A stretch of 37,408 bases of DNA from Pseudomonadota bacterium (GCA_021849615.1 JAJZSQ010000019.1:1-37408), one strand, 5' to 3'; positions 1-8,288 are shown, counted from the stretch's first letter. Notes: generated by a model from the sequence alone, not told the origin. Numbers and translations: made by a program.

Positions 1-1
1 G

Positions 2-982
2 CGCGAACCCAGCGAGCGGGCCACGGTCGATTCCAACGAGGCGATTCGGGCCGAACGCCGGAACATGCGGCGGTGCGTACGCCAGGCGCGCGAGGCTGAG
101 GTGTTGTGGCGCGGTCGCGTCGGCTCGCGAGGTCAACAGGCCAAATATGCGTCGAGGCGAGCGCGACATGACCGCCGAGAACAGCTCGAGCAAGAGGCAG
201 AGTGGAAGGATACGAGCCTCATCGTAGACCCAGAAACCGGCGAGGCGATCCCGCTCGCCAAGGTGACGCGCACCCCGCAGCAGAAACGGGCCAAACACCT
301 TGCGGTAACGAGTGGCTTGACCAAAATCGCCACCGAGCGCGGTCTTTACCCCTATTTCACGACCCTGACCTGCCCACCGAATTTCCACCCCTCGCCGAAG
401 TTCGGCAAGTCGAAATGGGACGGCTCGCTGCCGCGCGCCTCTCAAGCCCACCTCGCGAAGTGTTGGGCACGCGCCAGGGCGAGGCTTGCCAAGGCGGGGA
501 TCGATTGGATCGCGCCGCGTTACGCCGAGGCGCACGCGGACGGCTGCACGCATTGGCACCTGCCGCTCTTCGTCCCCGAGGCGCGTCTCGAGGAGGTCGT
601 GAAGATCCTGACCAAATGCTTTGGCGGCGGACCAACGGTGGAAATCGAACGCGCGCGCTCGATCGACGCCGTCGGAAAGTACTGCATGGCCTATGCCTGC
701 AAGACTGTCGCGTGCGCGGACGGCAAACTGAGTCGATGCATCACCGGGGACGAGCTCGAGGGCAACGATGCCTGGCGCAGTACGTGGGGCGTCCGTGGCT
801 ACCAGATTTGCGGCGCGAAGGGCATGCTGGGGCTGTGGGATGAGATGCGCCGCAAACTACCCGATGGTGCCCCCGCCGAGTTTCGCGAGATCGCGAAACA
901 CGCGCGGGCCGGCGACTACGCTGCCTTCCATCGTGCCGCCGCGGCAGCGCGCGCGGATCGCCACGGTGACCGAGAAACGTGA
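2..982 (+). CDS. Rolling-circle replication initiator, phage P2 gpA-like (5' partial)
   Basis: HUH-family replication endonuclease resembling phage replication gene A protein (PF05840 type), which nicks the replication origin and joins covalently to the 5' end. The frame is open from base 2, so the gene probably starts upstream of the window; the first in-window ATG is at 65. Numbered from that Met, an N-terminal basic region leads to FTTLTCPPNFHP (98-109, HUH motif 1 region), then the metal-binding HADGCTHWH (157-165), then KYCMAY with Tyr206 and Tyr210. The two-tyrosine spacing is as known for P2 gpA. The 3' end overlaps the next gene. It supplies replication for the integrated element. Family is confident; true length is unknown. 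Confidence 0.85.
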   Translation, partial: REPSERATVDSNEAIRAERRNMRRCVRQAREAEVLWRGRVGSRGQQAKYASRRARHDRREQLEQEAEWKDTSLIVDPETGEAIPLAKVTRTPQQKRAKHLAVTSGLTKIATERGLYPYFTTLTCPPNFHPSPKFGKSKWDGSLPRASQAHLAKCWARARARLAKAGIDWIAPRYAEAHADGCTHWHLPLFVPEARLEEVVKILTKCFGGGPTVEIERARSIDAVGKYCMAYACKTVACADGKLSRCITGDELEGNDAWRSTWGVRGYQICGAKGMLGLWDEMRRKLPDGAPAEFREIAKHARAGDYAAFHRAAAAARADRHGDRET

Positions 983-1448
983 GTTCCCGCACCCCGACCC
1001 CGAAGTCCACACCGAAGTGGAAGCCGGGCAGGCGCAGGCCGCGCGCCGGCTCCGCGACCTCGCCGCCACGCGCGGGGTACCACACGGCCCCGACACGCCG
1101 CCGGTCGATCTCATCGACCCGCTTCTCGAGGCCGTCGGCAACGATCCCGATCTCGTCCGTGACGTGCGCGAGGTCGAGACGGCCCTGACGCGCCGCGCGG
1201 TGGTGACTGTCACTCGTCGCCGGACGGTCGGCGTTCACCTCGACGCTCACGGCGTCTGCGTGACGACCCGCACCCGCCGCTGGGTTCTCATCCGGGCCGA
1301 GGACTCCGCCGCCGCGTCCGCGGCGGCCTTGGCTGTATTGGGTATAACTATAACCGCCGATTCGGGCGGTGAGAGTGCGCGGACGGGGAGGATTCCGGCG
1401 GCGCAGGCCCCGCCGGATGGTGCGGAGCGCGTCCCAGGTGCGCTCTGA
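966..1448 (+). CDS. Hypothetical protein coupled to the replication initiator
   Basis: Unrecognised protein of about 160 residues. I chose the GTG at 966, which overlaps the end of the initiator gene by 17 bases; the longer reading frame back to 768 would lie wholly inside the initiator. The frame shows strong G/C preference in codon third positions, like the initiator. The N-terminal part is acidic and helical (HTEVEAGQAQAARRLRDL). The middle is rich in beta-type sequence (RRAVVTVTRRRTVGVHLDAH), followed by an Ala-rich stretch. There is no signal peptide or membrane segment. It is probably co-translated with the initiator, so a replication-accessory role is possible but only inferred from position. 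Confidence 0.55.
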   Translation: MTEKREFPHPDPEVHTEVEAGQAQAARRLRDLAATRGVPHGPDTPPVDLIDPLLEAVGNDPDLVRDVREVETALTRRAVVTVTRRRTVGVHLDAHGVCVTTRTRRWVLIRAEDSAAASAAALAVLGITITADSGGESARTGRIPAAQAPPDGAERVPGAL

Positions 1449-1668
1449 GGCGCAATCGGCCCTAATCCATGCCCCCGGGGCGAGCCTGCTGCTGCGTACT
1501 GCAGGACGGGCGCGTATTCCCATCCGGGCGGAAGCTGCCGATGCAAACCGCTTTCGCGCGTGGACCACGGCTCCTGGCCTGGCGAACTCGGCCGTTTGCG
1601 GGCAGTTTCGAGATGATCCAGAATCGCGGTCTGCGGTCGTGGCAAGAAGCAGGATCGGAGAGTTGGCC

Positions 1669-2052
1669 ATGAATTCGCATCAGAATTCCGGCGCGCACAT
1701 GCGGATGCGCGCGCGTCGATGGAAATGGGTGCCTGGCTTGCTGCTTTCAATCACGGTCATGATGGTGACCGACGTGCGGGCGGACGCCTTTGGGCCTGTG
1801 CGCTACGACGCGGGGAAGAATCAAATCATCGTTACCATGATCTACGACGGCACCAATCCCAATCATCACTTCTCCATTCGGTGGGGTCGCTGCCACAGGC
1901 TTCATGATCAGCTCCAAGGACCGGCACGCAAGATCATCAACGTGGGCATTCTCGATGACGAGGGCAACGACGCGGCGATGAAACGCTACACAAAGATCGT
2001 GCGGGTGTCTCTTGCCGCCTTGTCCTGCAGACCCGCAATCGTCACCCTGTAG
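1669..2052 (+). CDS. Small secreted protein of unknown function
   Basis: Protein of 127 residues from the ATG at 1669, which has a GGAG Shine-Dalgarno sequence at 1656-1660. The in-frame extension upstream to 1369 has no signal-like features and overlaps the previous gene. After a basic N-terminus (RMRARRWKW) comes a hydrophobic core (VPGLLLSITVMMVTDV) ending ADA, a plausible Sec signal peptide. The mature part contains two cysteines (RWGRCH and LSCRP) that could form a disulfide. No family recognised. Base composition is lower in GC than the neighbouring replication genes, as for the two following secreted proteins. Confidence 0.6.
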   Translation: MNSHQNSGAHMRMRARRWKWVPGLLLSITVMMVTDVRADAFGPVRYDAGKNQIIVTMIYDGTNPNHHFSIRWGRCHRLHDQLQGPARKIINVGILDDEGNDAAMKRYTKIVRVSLAALSCRPAIVTL

Positions 2053-2200
2053 ACGCCGCCGAACCAATACACCCGCCTCGATATTCCGTAACAGCGAATG
2101 GCACGTGCGTGAACCGAACATCTTTCACCAGCCGGCAATGCGTCGACCGCAGAGCGCGAGGCCCCGCGGATCCAACAGAGTTCGTGCCGCGCTGCCTCGC

Positions 2201-2240
2201 GCTCTGCGTCTGTGCACCCCGCTCTGCGTCTGTGCACCCT
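2201..2240. repeat. 20-bp tandem direct repeat, two copies
   Basis: GCTCTGCGTCTGTGCACCCC (2201-2220) is followed at once by a copy differing only in the last base (2221-2240). It lies in the short non-coding gap between the convergent small secreted protein (ends 2052) and the repeat lipoprotein (ends 2267). This looks like a simple local duplication; no function is evident. Confidence 0.85.
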
Positions 2241-2266
2241 CGATGGCGAATAGCTGATTGCTCTCG

Positions 2267-3754
2267 TCAATTGATCTTGAACACCGTGCCACCGCCGTTC
2301 GCGCCACCGTACACCGTCGTTCCATAGAGATCCCCGGCGCTGTCCATGACCAGATCTCCCACCGGGTTCGCCCCGTCGGTTGGGCCACCGGCGAAAGAGT
2401 ACAGGACAGTTTCTGTACCGGTGGGGTTGACTTTGAATACTGTGCCATCACCATTCGTGCCGCCGTACGCTGTCGTTCCAAAAAGGTTTCCAGCACTGTC
2501 AATAATAAGCCCCGCCAACGGCCCCGACCCATCGGATGTCCCGCCCGTAAAGGAGTGCAGGATCGTTTCCGTACCAGTGGGGCTAAGCTCGAACACCGTA
2601 CCGTCGCCTTTCATGCCGCCAGCGAAGGTCGTTCCGTAGAGATTCCCGGCACTGTCCATGACCACGCCCGCCCTAGCTCCCAACCCGTCTGTCGTACCAC
2701 CCGCAAACGAGTGCAGGATCGTTTCCGTACCGCCGGAACTGACCTTGAACACAGTACCGGCGCCGGTCGCGCCGGCACCGAAGGTCGTCCCATAGAGGTT
2801 CCCGGCGCTATCCAAGATCGGACCCGCCTCCGGATCTGACCCATCAGTTGTGCCGCCCTCAAAGGAATACACGACACTTTCCGCGCCGGCAGCGCTGATC
2901 TTGAATATCATGCCGTTGTTGCTAGTGCCACCAGCGTTTGTTGTTCCATAGAGGTTTCCGGAACTGTCCATGACCAAGCCCCCGTACTGACCTGCAATCC
3001 ACGTACCCCCGACAGTCGTGGAAACGGCAGGGATACTAAACGTGCCAGCCGGAAAGGAGTACAGGACGCTTTCCGTACCATCAACGCTGATCTTGAACAC
3101 TGTACCGCCACTGTTCGCACCACCGTACATCGTCATGCCATAGAGGTTCCCTGCGCCGTCCATAATCAGACCCGCATATGGTCCCGCACCGTCTGTTGTG
3201 CCACCCCCAAAAGAATGCACGACACTTTCCGTGCCGGCAGCGCTGATCTTGAATACCGTGCCGTCGCCGTTCGCACCGCCGCCGATCGTCGTCCCATAAA
3301 GGTCTCCGGCGTCGTCCATAATCAGACCCGCCTCGGGACGGACGCCATCGGTACTGCCACCCACAAAGGAGTACAGCACGCTTTCCGTGCCGTCGGCGCA
3401 GGACACCATGACACCCGTCACATTCGACTTGCCGACTGTACCGCTCCCGTTATTCACCGCGCACGCAATTCCAGGCGTGTGCGATTTTACTGTGACGTCA
3501 TAAGCCATCCCTGTGCTCTGGTCGGTCGAGAATGTAAACGAGCCGTTGCCAACGACGTCGAGCGCGTCCGCACCGTTATCCAGAAGCGTCACGCTCTCGT
3601 TACCGCTGAGCCCGGAAACCGTCCCGCCCACCGAGCATGCTGCGCAAGCAGAGGAACTACGAGCGGGGGAGGAGCCGCCACCGCAGCCCGCCAGCGCCAA
3701 CATCGCCACACAACCGAGCAGCGCTCCGTAGCAGTGCGGAAAATTTCGTCTCAT
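2267..3754 (-). CDS. Lipoprotein with seven GloVer-type repeats, probable beta-propeller
   Basis: Predicted outer-envelope lipoprotein of 495 residues. The signal peptide ends in lipobox LAGC with Cys24; the start at 3754 is preceded by an AAGAGGGG-type Shine-Dalgarno sequence. After a Ser/Cys-rich linker and a domain of about 100 residues, seven repeats of about 52 residues run to the C-terminus. Each has the pattern GTES/TxLxSFxGGxxDG...AGLxMDxAGNLYGTTxxGGxNGxGTVFKxS. This matches the GloVer (Gloeo-Verruco, TIGR03803) tandem repeat known mainly from Acidobacteria and Verrucomicrobia. The third repeat carries a 12-residue insertion. It ends with the last repeat, with no extra domain. It lies 63 bases downstream of the secreted HExxE gene on the same strand. 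Ligand and function are unknown. Confidence 0.85.
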   Translation of the reverse strand: MRRNFPHCYGALLGCVAMLALAGCGGGSSPARSSSACAACSVGGTVSGLSGNESVTLLDNGADALDVVGNGSFTFSTDQSTGMAYDVTVKSHTPGIACAVNNGSGTVGKSNVTGVMVSCADGTESVLYSFVGGSTDGVRPEAGLIMDDAGDLYGTTIGGGANGDGTVFKISAAGTESVVHSFGGGTTDGAGPYAGLIMDGAGNLYGMTMYGGANSGGTVFKISVDGTESVLYSFPAGTFSIPAVSTTVGGTWIAGQYGGLVMDSSGNLYGTTNAGGTSNNGMIFKISAAGAESVVYSFEGGTTDGSDPEAGPILDSAGNLYGTTFGAGATGAGTVFKVSSGGTETILHSFAGGTTDGLGARAGVVMDSAGNLYGTTFAGGMKGDGTVFELSPTGTETILHSFTGGTSDGSGPLAGLIIDSAGNLFGTTAYGGTNGDGTVFKVNPTGTETVLYSFAGGPTDGANPVGDLVMDSAGDLYGTTVYGGANGGGTVFKIN

Positions 3755-3817
3755 GGCGCGCCCCTCTTGAATTTTTTCCTCGCGGTGCTTCGCATTGGTG
3801 CCACTCCGGCGACTCGC

Positions 3818-5356
3818 TCAGTCCGTCGCGTACAGCGGATCTGTCTCGCTGCACTCATCGCCCACACCCGGCGGCGGGCAGAAGGACGCGTTACCGCTCA
3901 ATCCTATCGAGAACCCGAAGGTTTGGGTGCTGCCAGAGCTATCCGTCACCGCCAGTACGATCGTCTGTGGGAATGCGCAATCGCCAAACATGGCGTACAA
4001 TGCACCGCTTGGCGGCGGGAAACACCATCCATTGCTTGAGCTGTATGTAGCCGATACCGTGTTGCCCGATACCGTCACCATGCCTGGAAACACGGTCGAA
4101 GTGGATGAAACGGTGGTGTCCCCACCGCTTGTAAACGGATACGCCGTCGCGGTGGCCACATAGCCACCCGATCCACCACTGACCGTGACCTGTACGGTGC
4201 AGGAATAACTCTCGCTGCCCGAATAATTACTCGTCGAAGTCGTGAACGTTCCGCACTGCTGCGTTGAAGCTGCGCTCAACGACGTTCCGATGAGACTGTG
4301 AGATATATCGCACGCATTGGAGTCATTGGACCATATGCTCTGCATCGCATATGTCCCATTCCCCATACGCACGTTCGCAGCTGCGCCCTGACCCGAGCTG
4401 ATCCAGGCACATTCGTCCCCGACCTCTTCGCCGGTCGAAGGATTGGTCCAACCGCCAAAAGGATTCTGGTCAGTCAGGGTTTCGGCATATTCATGGCCGC
4501 CAACGATTGAGAAGCCGTCGAGAGTGCCCGTGCTCTTGTTTACAAAGTCCTCTCCACAACTTGTTCCAAGATCAGCGACATATGGCATATTTGTATACGC
4601 GATATCGCCATATGAAGATGTCGTGTAATTGTGCCATGCGCAAAAACTATTAGACCCCAAACCGAAGCCATCCGGGTGCGTTCCAGATGGAGACGCGATG
4701 ATATACTGAACGTAGCGGTTGGACGCCGCTGACGTATTCCCGAAATGCGCGGCTGCCGCGACCGCTTCGGCGGAAAGCTGCGCTTGCGTCGCCTCATAAG
4801 GTGCGGCGCTCGAGGTATCAAACCAGACACCGGCCAGGGAACCCATGAATGGGTAGCCAACATAGGCGGCACCGCTCGGACAGGAAGTCGCGCCTTTAGA
4901 GACGGAGGATCCGTCGCAGTACTGGGTCATTGTGCCGGACCACAGCTCGCTGCCCGTGCCTACGTCGGAAAAGAGTGTCTGAAGGTAGATCGCCGCCCCG
5001 TCGGGATCCCCGCCGCTGGCCCACTGGCTTCCATAAAAGACCAGGTAGACTCTTGGCGTTCCGCTGGTCACACCGATTCCGTCGATGCCTCCGCCGTACG
5101 TCACCGTGTCGGCGGAAGTGCCTGCGGAAATCGCTGCCTGCGCCAAGTGCGCCGCCTCCCATGCCCGCATTTCTTGCCAGGCTTCCAGCGTCGGCACCAC
5201 TCCGTGCCTATAGGGATGTCCGTATGCGGGCGAATATGGATCCTGCAGCTGCTGGTTTTGTCCGAGTGCATACCGCACGGGCAGACCCAAGATGATTGCA
5301 GCGATCGCCATGCAATGGCCGATCAACCGCACTTTGCGTCCAAATCGTGCGTGCAT
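3818..5356 (-). CDS. Secreted HExxE protein, putative metallopeptidase-like
   Basis: Exported protein of 512 residues. A basic N-terminus and hydrophobic core (about residues 10-31) form a signal peptide ending ALGQ. A large domain follows, containing PRVYLVFYGSQW (101-112), a Cys-rich central part, and GGHEYAETLTDQNP (286-299), in which H288 and E289 are followed by E292. Then come GGW (301-303) and EEVGDECAW (310-318). The HExxE...TDP...GW...EigDxC arrangement is shared by a family of secreted bacterial proteins and, loosely, the EXORDIUM/PHI-1 domain; zinc binding or peptidase activity is inference. The last 150 or so residues look like Ser/Thr-rich Ig-type beta domains. The gene is transcribed toward the repeat lipoprotein and may be cotranscribed with it. 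Confidence 0.7.
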   Translation of the reverse strand: MHARFGRKVRLIGHCMAIAAIILGLPVRYALGQNQQLQDPYSPAYGHPYRHGVVPTLEAWQEMRAWEAAHLAQAAISAGTSADTVTYGGGIDGIGVTSGTPRVYLVFYGSQWASGGDPDGAAIYLQTLFSDVGTGSELWSGTMTQYCDGSSVSKGATSCPSGAAYVGYPFMGSLAGVWFDTSSAAPYEATQAQLSAEAVAAAAHFGNTSAASNRYVQYIIASPSGTHPDGFGLGSNSFCAWHNYTTSSYGDIAYTNMPYVADLGTSCGEDFVNKSTGTLDGFSIVGGHEYAETLTDQNPFGGWTNPSTGEEVGDECAWISSGQGAAANVRMGNGTYAMQSIWSNDSNACDISHSLIGTSLSAASTQQCGTFTTSTSNYSGSESYSCTVQVTVSGGSGGYVATATAYPFTSGGDTTVSSTSTVFPGMVTVSGNTVSATYSSSNGWCFPPPSGALYAMFGDCAFPQTIVLAVTDSSGSTQTFGFSIGLSGNASFCPPPGVGDECSETDPLYATD

Positions 5357-5538
5357 TGTTTACTCCCTCACACTTGTTAGTTGTCGCTCACGCTCCCAAC
5401 CTCTGCAACGATTCAATAGGTGGCGATCAGCCGCTGTACCGCCTATCCAGAGCCACGCATCTCCCCGTGCCTCTACCGGATTGCCTTTCGAGCCCGGTTC
5501 GCGAAAAACTTCGTATCACAAAGCGGTGGAATCGACAA

Positions 5539-5757
5539 ATGAATACGTATGCGGATCGTATACAAAACCTCGGCACGTGCCTCGCGTCAAAAGCGGTAGT
5601 TGCGCTGACTGGTGCAGGTGGTGATAGCAGAGCGTGGAGCGGACTCCGCCTGTATGGTTCGACGAGCGCCCTGGCGGCCTGGTTCGATGAAAATCCCCGA
5701 CCTGGACAAATACGTTCCAACGTCCCGTTCCTTGAGGAGGCAGCGAAGGCGGCATGA
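5539..5757 (+). CDS. Small hypothetical ORF (72 aa)
   Basis: A possible 72-residue gene from the ATG at 5539, with a weak GGTGGA purine stretch upstream. The product begins MNTYADRIQNLG and ends FLEEAAKAA. Its composition is that of an ordinary soluble protein, unlike the Arg/Pro/Ser-rich shadow frames nearby. No family is recognised. It is oriented opposite to its left neighbour. The remaining stretch 5357-5538 holds only the upstream region of the secreted HExxE gene. Confidence 0.3.
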   Translation: MNTYADRIQNLGTCLASKAVVALTGAGGDSRAWSGLRLYGSTSALAAWFDENPRPGQIRSNVPFLEEAAKAA

Positions 5758-5881
5758 GGCTGCTGCGAAGCAATTCATTCAGATTGCTGGGTCGCTCTGG
5801 CGTTGTCGGACCATTGCGGTCTCGATCGGCAGCAAGGGGTCCGGCTGCCGGGATTCATCCTGGGACGGCAAGGGGAAGACA

Positions 5882-6226
5882 TCACCGTCCGAAGTCCCAC
5901 TCGTCGTCCGGTTTGATCTCGGGCTCGGTTTCAGAGTTCCGGATACGGGGCAGGTCCAGTCCTTCCTCGCGTTCCAGCCGTTCGAGCGCAGCCTGCTCAG
6001 CGCTTGCCTGGTGTTCCGCCGCGTCCCGCATGTCATACCCAGCCCCGGTGGAGGTGCGTGTGTACCCAACCTCCTGCGCGGCGTCGAGGGCCGCAAGCCG
6101 TGCGTTCCGAGACTTGGGGTTCCACCACCACGCCGCAAGACGCGGCGTCGTAGGATCGAGTCCGATGCGCTGCCACTGGCGACGTGATGACTGAGGGGTG
6201 TCGGGGTGCGTGAGCACCCTGACCAC
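5882..6226 (-). CDS. Hypothetical acidic protein
   Basis: Probable gene with uncertain start. The frame is open to an ATG at 6349, but the first 40 or so codons of that form read as Pro/Arg-rich non-coding sequence and would cover the hairpin at 6317-6334. I therefore prefer the GTG at 6226 (114 residues). The product has a Trp-rich basic middle (LAAWWWNPKSRNARLAA), a helical acidic section (AALERLEREEGL) and an acidic C-terminus ending KPDDEWDFGR. No family or catalytic motif is recognised. It is divergent from the stb-like operon and could share its control region. Confidence 0.45.
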   Translation of the reverse strand: MVRVLTHPDTPQSSRRQWQRIGLDPTTPRLAAWWWNPKSRNARLAALDAAQEVGYTRTSTGAGYDMRDAAEHQASAEQAALERLEREEGLDLPRIRNSETEPEIKPDDEWDFGR

Positions 6227-6316
6227 GGTGGGGTAGCCCCGGGGCGCGAGAAGTGGCACAGCCACGCCGAGCGCCGGGGGGCGGTGGGTCACACGAGGGG
6301 AATGCCCGGCGCAGCC

Positions 6317-6334
6317 GGTGCGCGTAAGCGCACC
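6317..6334. repeat. Perfect hairpin GGTGCGC-GTAA-GCGCACC
   Basis: Seven-base arms (6317-6323 and 6328-6334) separated by GTAA, followed by a C-run and GAATGTG. The loop-plus-right-arm string TAAGCGCACC resembles, with differences, the TAAGTGCGCC(C) nick-site core of MOBQ-type oriTs such as RSF1010. No relaxase gene is visible in the window, so it could instead be an origin for the HUH initiator at the left edge. Confidence 0.55.
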
Positions 6335-6520
6335 CCCCGAATGTGACACAACCCCTTACCTTGTACGGAATTTTCGAGGCTATCCAACGGGCCATCCAGC
6401 GACCAGACGAGGGTCATACAGCGGTCTATCCCGCGGGCTGCCGCGGGGCTGCAATCCGCCCCATCGCATCGGGCGATCAATAGCCCTCGGGACGGTGTGA
6501 ACCATGGGGCGAGTCATGGG

Positions 6521-6540
6521 CCAGGGGCTGCCCTCCCTGG
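6521..6540. promoter_or_regulatory. Inverted repeat upstream of the stb-like operon
   Basis: CCAGGG (6521-6526) and CCCTGG (6535-6540) flank an 8-base spacer. They lie 27 bases before the chosen start of the HTH gene. The position suits an operator for autorepression by the HTH protein, as known for StbA-type regulators; this is inference. Confidence 0.3.
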
Positions 6541-6567
6541 TGGGGGAATAAAGGCATGGAGGTTCAC

Positions 6568-6960
6568 ATGGATCACGCTCACAAGCCCCCAGAACTCGGA
6601 ATGACTGATGCCGGACTGCCGGCCCGCCGCCGCTCGCCGCTGTGGGCGTGGGGGCAGGAGATCTCCCGGCGCCTGGCGGAGGGATACAGCTATGCCCAGA
6701 TCGCCGGTGCTCTTTGCCGCGCCGGGCATCCCGTCTCCCCTCGCTGGCTGCGGCGCTGGTGCAGAACTCATCTTGGGCGGGTCCACAAATCGCCCATGAA
6801 CGTGCGCCAGGAGCCTCGACCCGCGCCAGGCGCGAACCCCGCCACCGCCGACGTGGCGCAATCCACCACGTCATCGAGCCCATCCCTCGCCGATGCGTAC
6901 GGACCGGAGCCCGCCGACATCCTTTCTGATCTACGCCCGAACAAGAGGAAACCCAGATGA
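6568..6960 (+). CDS. HTH DNA-binding protein, StbA-like position
   Basis: Protein of 130 residues. I chose the ATG at 6568 because a GGAGG Shine-Dalgarno sequence lies five bases upstream; the ATG at 6556 overlaps that site. Residues about 30-70 form a helix-turn-helix-like segment (SRRLAEGYSYAQIAGAL followed by SPRWLRRWCRTHLGR). The C-terminal half is Pro/Ser/Ala-rich and probably disordered, ending in basic residues. The stop overlaps the next ATG as ATGA (6957-6960), so the two are translationally coupled. Its place before a StbB-like ATPase parallels stbA-stbB of plasmid R388, whose StbA binds DNA repeats near oriT. Family assignment rests on context and the HTH. Confidence 0.6.
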   Translation: MDHAHKPPELGMTDAGLPARRRSPLWAWGQEISRRLAEGYSYAQIAGALCRAGHPVSPRWLRRWCRTHLGRVHKSPMNVRQEPRPAPGANPATADVAQSTTSSSPSLADAYGPEPADILSDLRPNKRKPR

Positions 6961-7718
6961 AGACCTACATCGTAGCGCTGCCCGTCGGCAGCATCGGAAA
7001 AACCGTGATCGCGAAGCACGTCCTCGCCGCTCACGCTCCACGCCCTGCGATCCTCTCCATCGAGAGCGCATCCCCGGGGGGAGATGAGGTCGAGTTGCTG
7101 TCCCGCGATGACGAGCGTGGCGGGCGCATCCTGAAGACGCGCCTGTTCGCCGCCGACGGCGCACACACGACGATTATTGACGCCGGCGTCACCGACAGTG
7201 AGCTGTGTGCCCAGGTGCTCACCGAGCTGACCGAGGTCGGGCAGCTCCCGGCCGATATGACCATCGTCATCCCGTTCGAGTCGGGCCGCAAGTGTGCGTC
7301 GGGCCTGGAGAAGTTCGCCGAGAAACTGCCCCGCGCGCTGCGACGGGTGCTCGTGTACAACCTCGTGCGCAAGGGAGAGACCGGATTCGAGGATCTGCGC
7401 GAGTCGGCGGCCGGCAAACAGGTCGCGGACTTTTGCGCATCCGCCGGCATCGAGCTCTGCCCGGCCCCGATCTATTACTCCCCGCTCCTCGACTCGGACT
7501 CGCCCTACCACGCCTTGCTCGACAGCACCGGCATCGCGGGTGTTGCAGGGATCGACTTGGACGCGCTACGCGAGAAGGCCGCGAAAGCGCGCGGGAACGT
7601 GGACGCGGAGGCTCGCTTGGGCTTGGCGCTGGACGGCATCGGCTTCGCCCGCAAGGCGATGGTGAACCTCAGAGCCGTCTATGACTACCTCGACGCGCCG
7701 CCGGAGGACTCGAAATGA
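6957..7718 (+). CDS. ParA/StbB-like P-loop ATPase
   Basis: Protein of 253 residues with an N-terminal deviant Walker A, VGSIGKTVIAKHVLAAH (residues about 10-26), followed by AILSIESASPGGDEVELL and a Walker B-like strand TTIIDAGVTD. The layout matches StbB-type plasmid stability/transfer proteins of the ParA/MinD class, which have a GKT loop and the conserved IES motif. These proteins act on plasmid positioning and conjugative transfer. The C-terminal third is helical. The gene overlaps both neighbours by ATGA (6957-6960 and 7715-7718), giving a three-gene coupled unit. In an integrated element it probably acts after excision. Confidence 0.7.
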   Translation: MKTYIVALPVGSIGKTVIAKHVLAAHAPRPAILSIESASPGGDEVELLSRDDERGGRILKTRLFAADGAHTTIIDAGVTDSELCAQVLTELTEVGQLPADMTIVIPFESGRKCASGLEKFAEKLPRALRRVLVYNLVRKGETGFEDLRESAAGKQVADFCASAGIELCPAPIYYSPLLDSDSPYHALLDSTGIAGVAGIDLDALREKAAKARGNVDAEARLGLALDGIGFARKAMVNLRAVYDYLDAPPEDSK

Positions 7719-8233
7719 GCGAGACCACCGATGCACTTCTCGCGGGCCTGCGCGCCCAGATGGATATGCTCATCCGCGATGCCCGTGCCGCGCTCACGCA
7801 AACAGGCGCCGCGACCGCCGAGCAGGCCGTAGCGGCCTTGCGCCAGGAGGCCCGGCCGGTCCTTGACGAGCTGGCGGCGACGAGCCGCCAGCTCCACGCC
7901 GCAGGCAGCAGGCCCGCCGCGCTGCGCGCCGCGTGGATCACGGCGACGGGTTCGGTGTCGCTCGCCCTGCTCGGTGCCGCGGCCGGCTACCTCTACGCGC
8001 TGGAGGGGCATCGCGGCGCGCTCGCGTGGGCCGAAAGTCGGCAGGGACGCGAGGCGCACGCACTCGCCGTCGTCAACGCACCGCTTGGCGGCCTGAACCT
8101 CCTCATCCGCTGTGATCAGCCCGGCTGGCGGCGGGTTCGCGCGCCTGGGGGACTCGCGTACTGCTGGACATACTCCGCGCCCCGAGGGCAGTTGCCAGGC
8201 GGGTGGGTATTGCCGACGCCAGGGACATACTGA
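7715..8233 (+). CDS. Membrane-anchored protein of the stb-like operon
   Basis: Protein of 172 residues. Residues 1-70 are helical with heptad-like Ala/Leu/Glu spacing (a probable coiled coil, from TDALLAGLRAQMDMLIRDA to VLDELAATSRQLHAAG). A single membrane segment, ITATGSVSLALLGAAAGYLY, lies near residues 77-96. A C-terminal globular part of about 75 residues follows with two cysteines (LIRCDQPGW and AYCWTYS). The topology is like small accessory transfer proteins encoded after StbB-type ATPases on mobilizable plasmids, but no family is firmly recognised. It overlaps the ATPase gene by four bases. It may tether the ATPase or a relaxosome to the inner membrane (inference). Confidence 0.6.
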   Translation: MSETTDALLAGLRAQMDMLIRDARAALTQTGAATAEQAVAALRQEARPVLDELAATSRQLHAAGSRPAALRAAWITATGSVSLALLGAAAGYLYALEGHRGALAWAESRQGREAHALAVVNAPLGGLNLLIRCDQPGWRRVRAPGGLAYCWTYSAPRGQLPGGWVLPTPGTY

Positions 8234-8288
8234 CCCCCGGCATGAATGTCAGAGCCTTCCGCGCATCTCCCCGCAGGGGGAATGGAGT

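Larger units (their letters stand above)
6227..6567. other. Non-coding control region, candidate oriT or replication origin
   Basis: A stretch of about 340 bases between a divergent hypothetical gene and the stb-like operon. It holds a perfect 7-bp hairpin with a GTAA loop (6317-6334), two adjacent near-copies of CGCGGG(G)CTGC around 6430-6450, and an inverted repeat CCAGGG...CCCTGG (6521-6540) just before the first stb-like gene. In plasmid R388 the stbABC genes sit beside oriT, so a transfer origin or operator region is a reasonable inference. No sigma70 promoter stands out. Confidence 0.4.

Noticed and set aside
2267-3400. Repeated DNA with a period of about 156 bases as a CRISPR or satellite repeat.
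   Set aside because: The period is fully explained by the protein repeats of the GloVer lipoprotein; there are no uniform spacers.
6674-6685. TGGCGGAG near 6674 as a second attachment site matching the tRNA 3' end.
   Set aside because: Only about eight bases match, and it lies inside the HTH gene. A true att repeat should be longer and outside coding genes.
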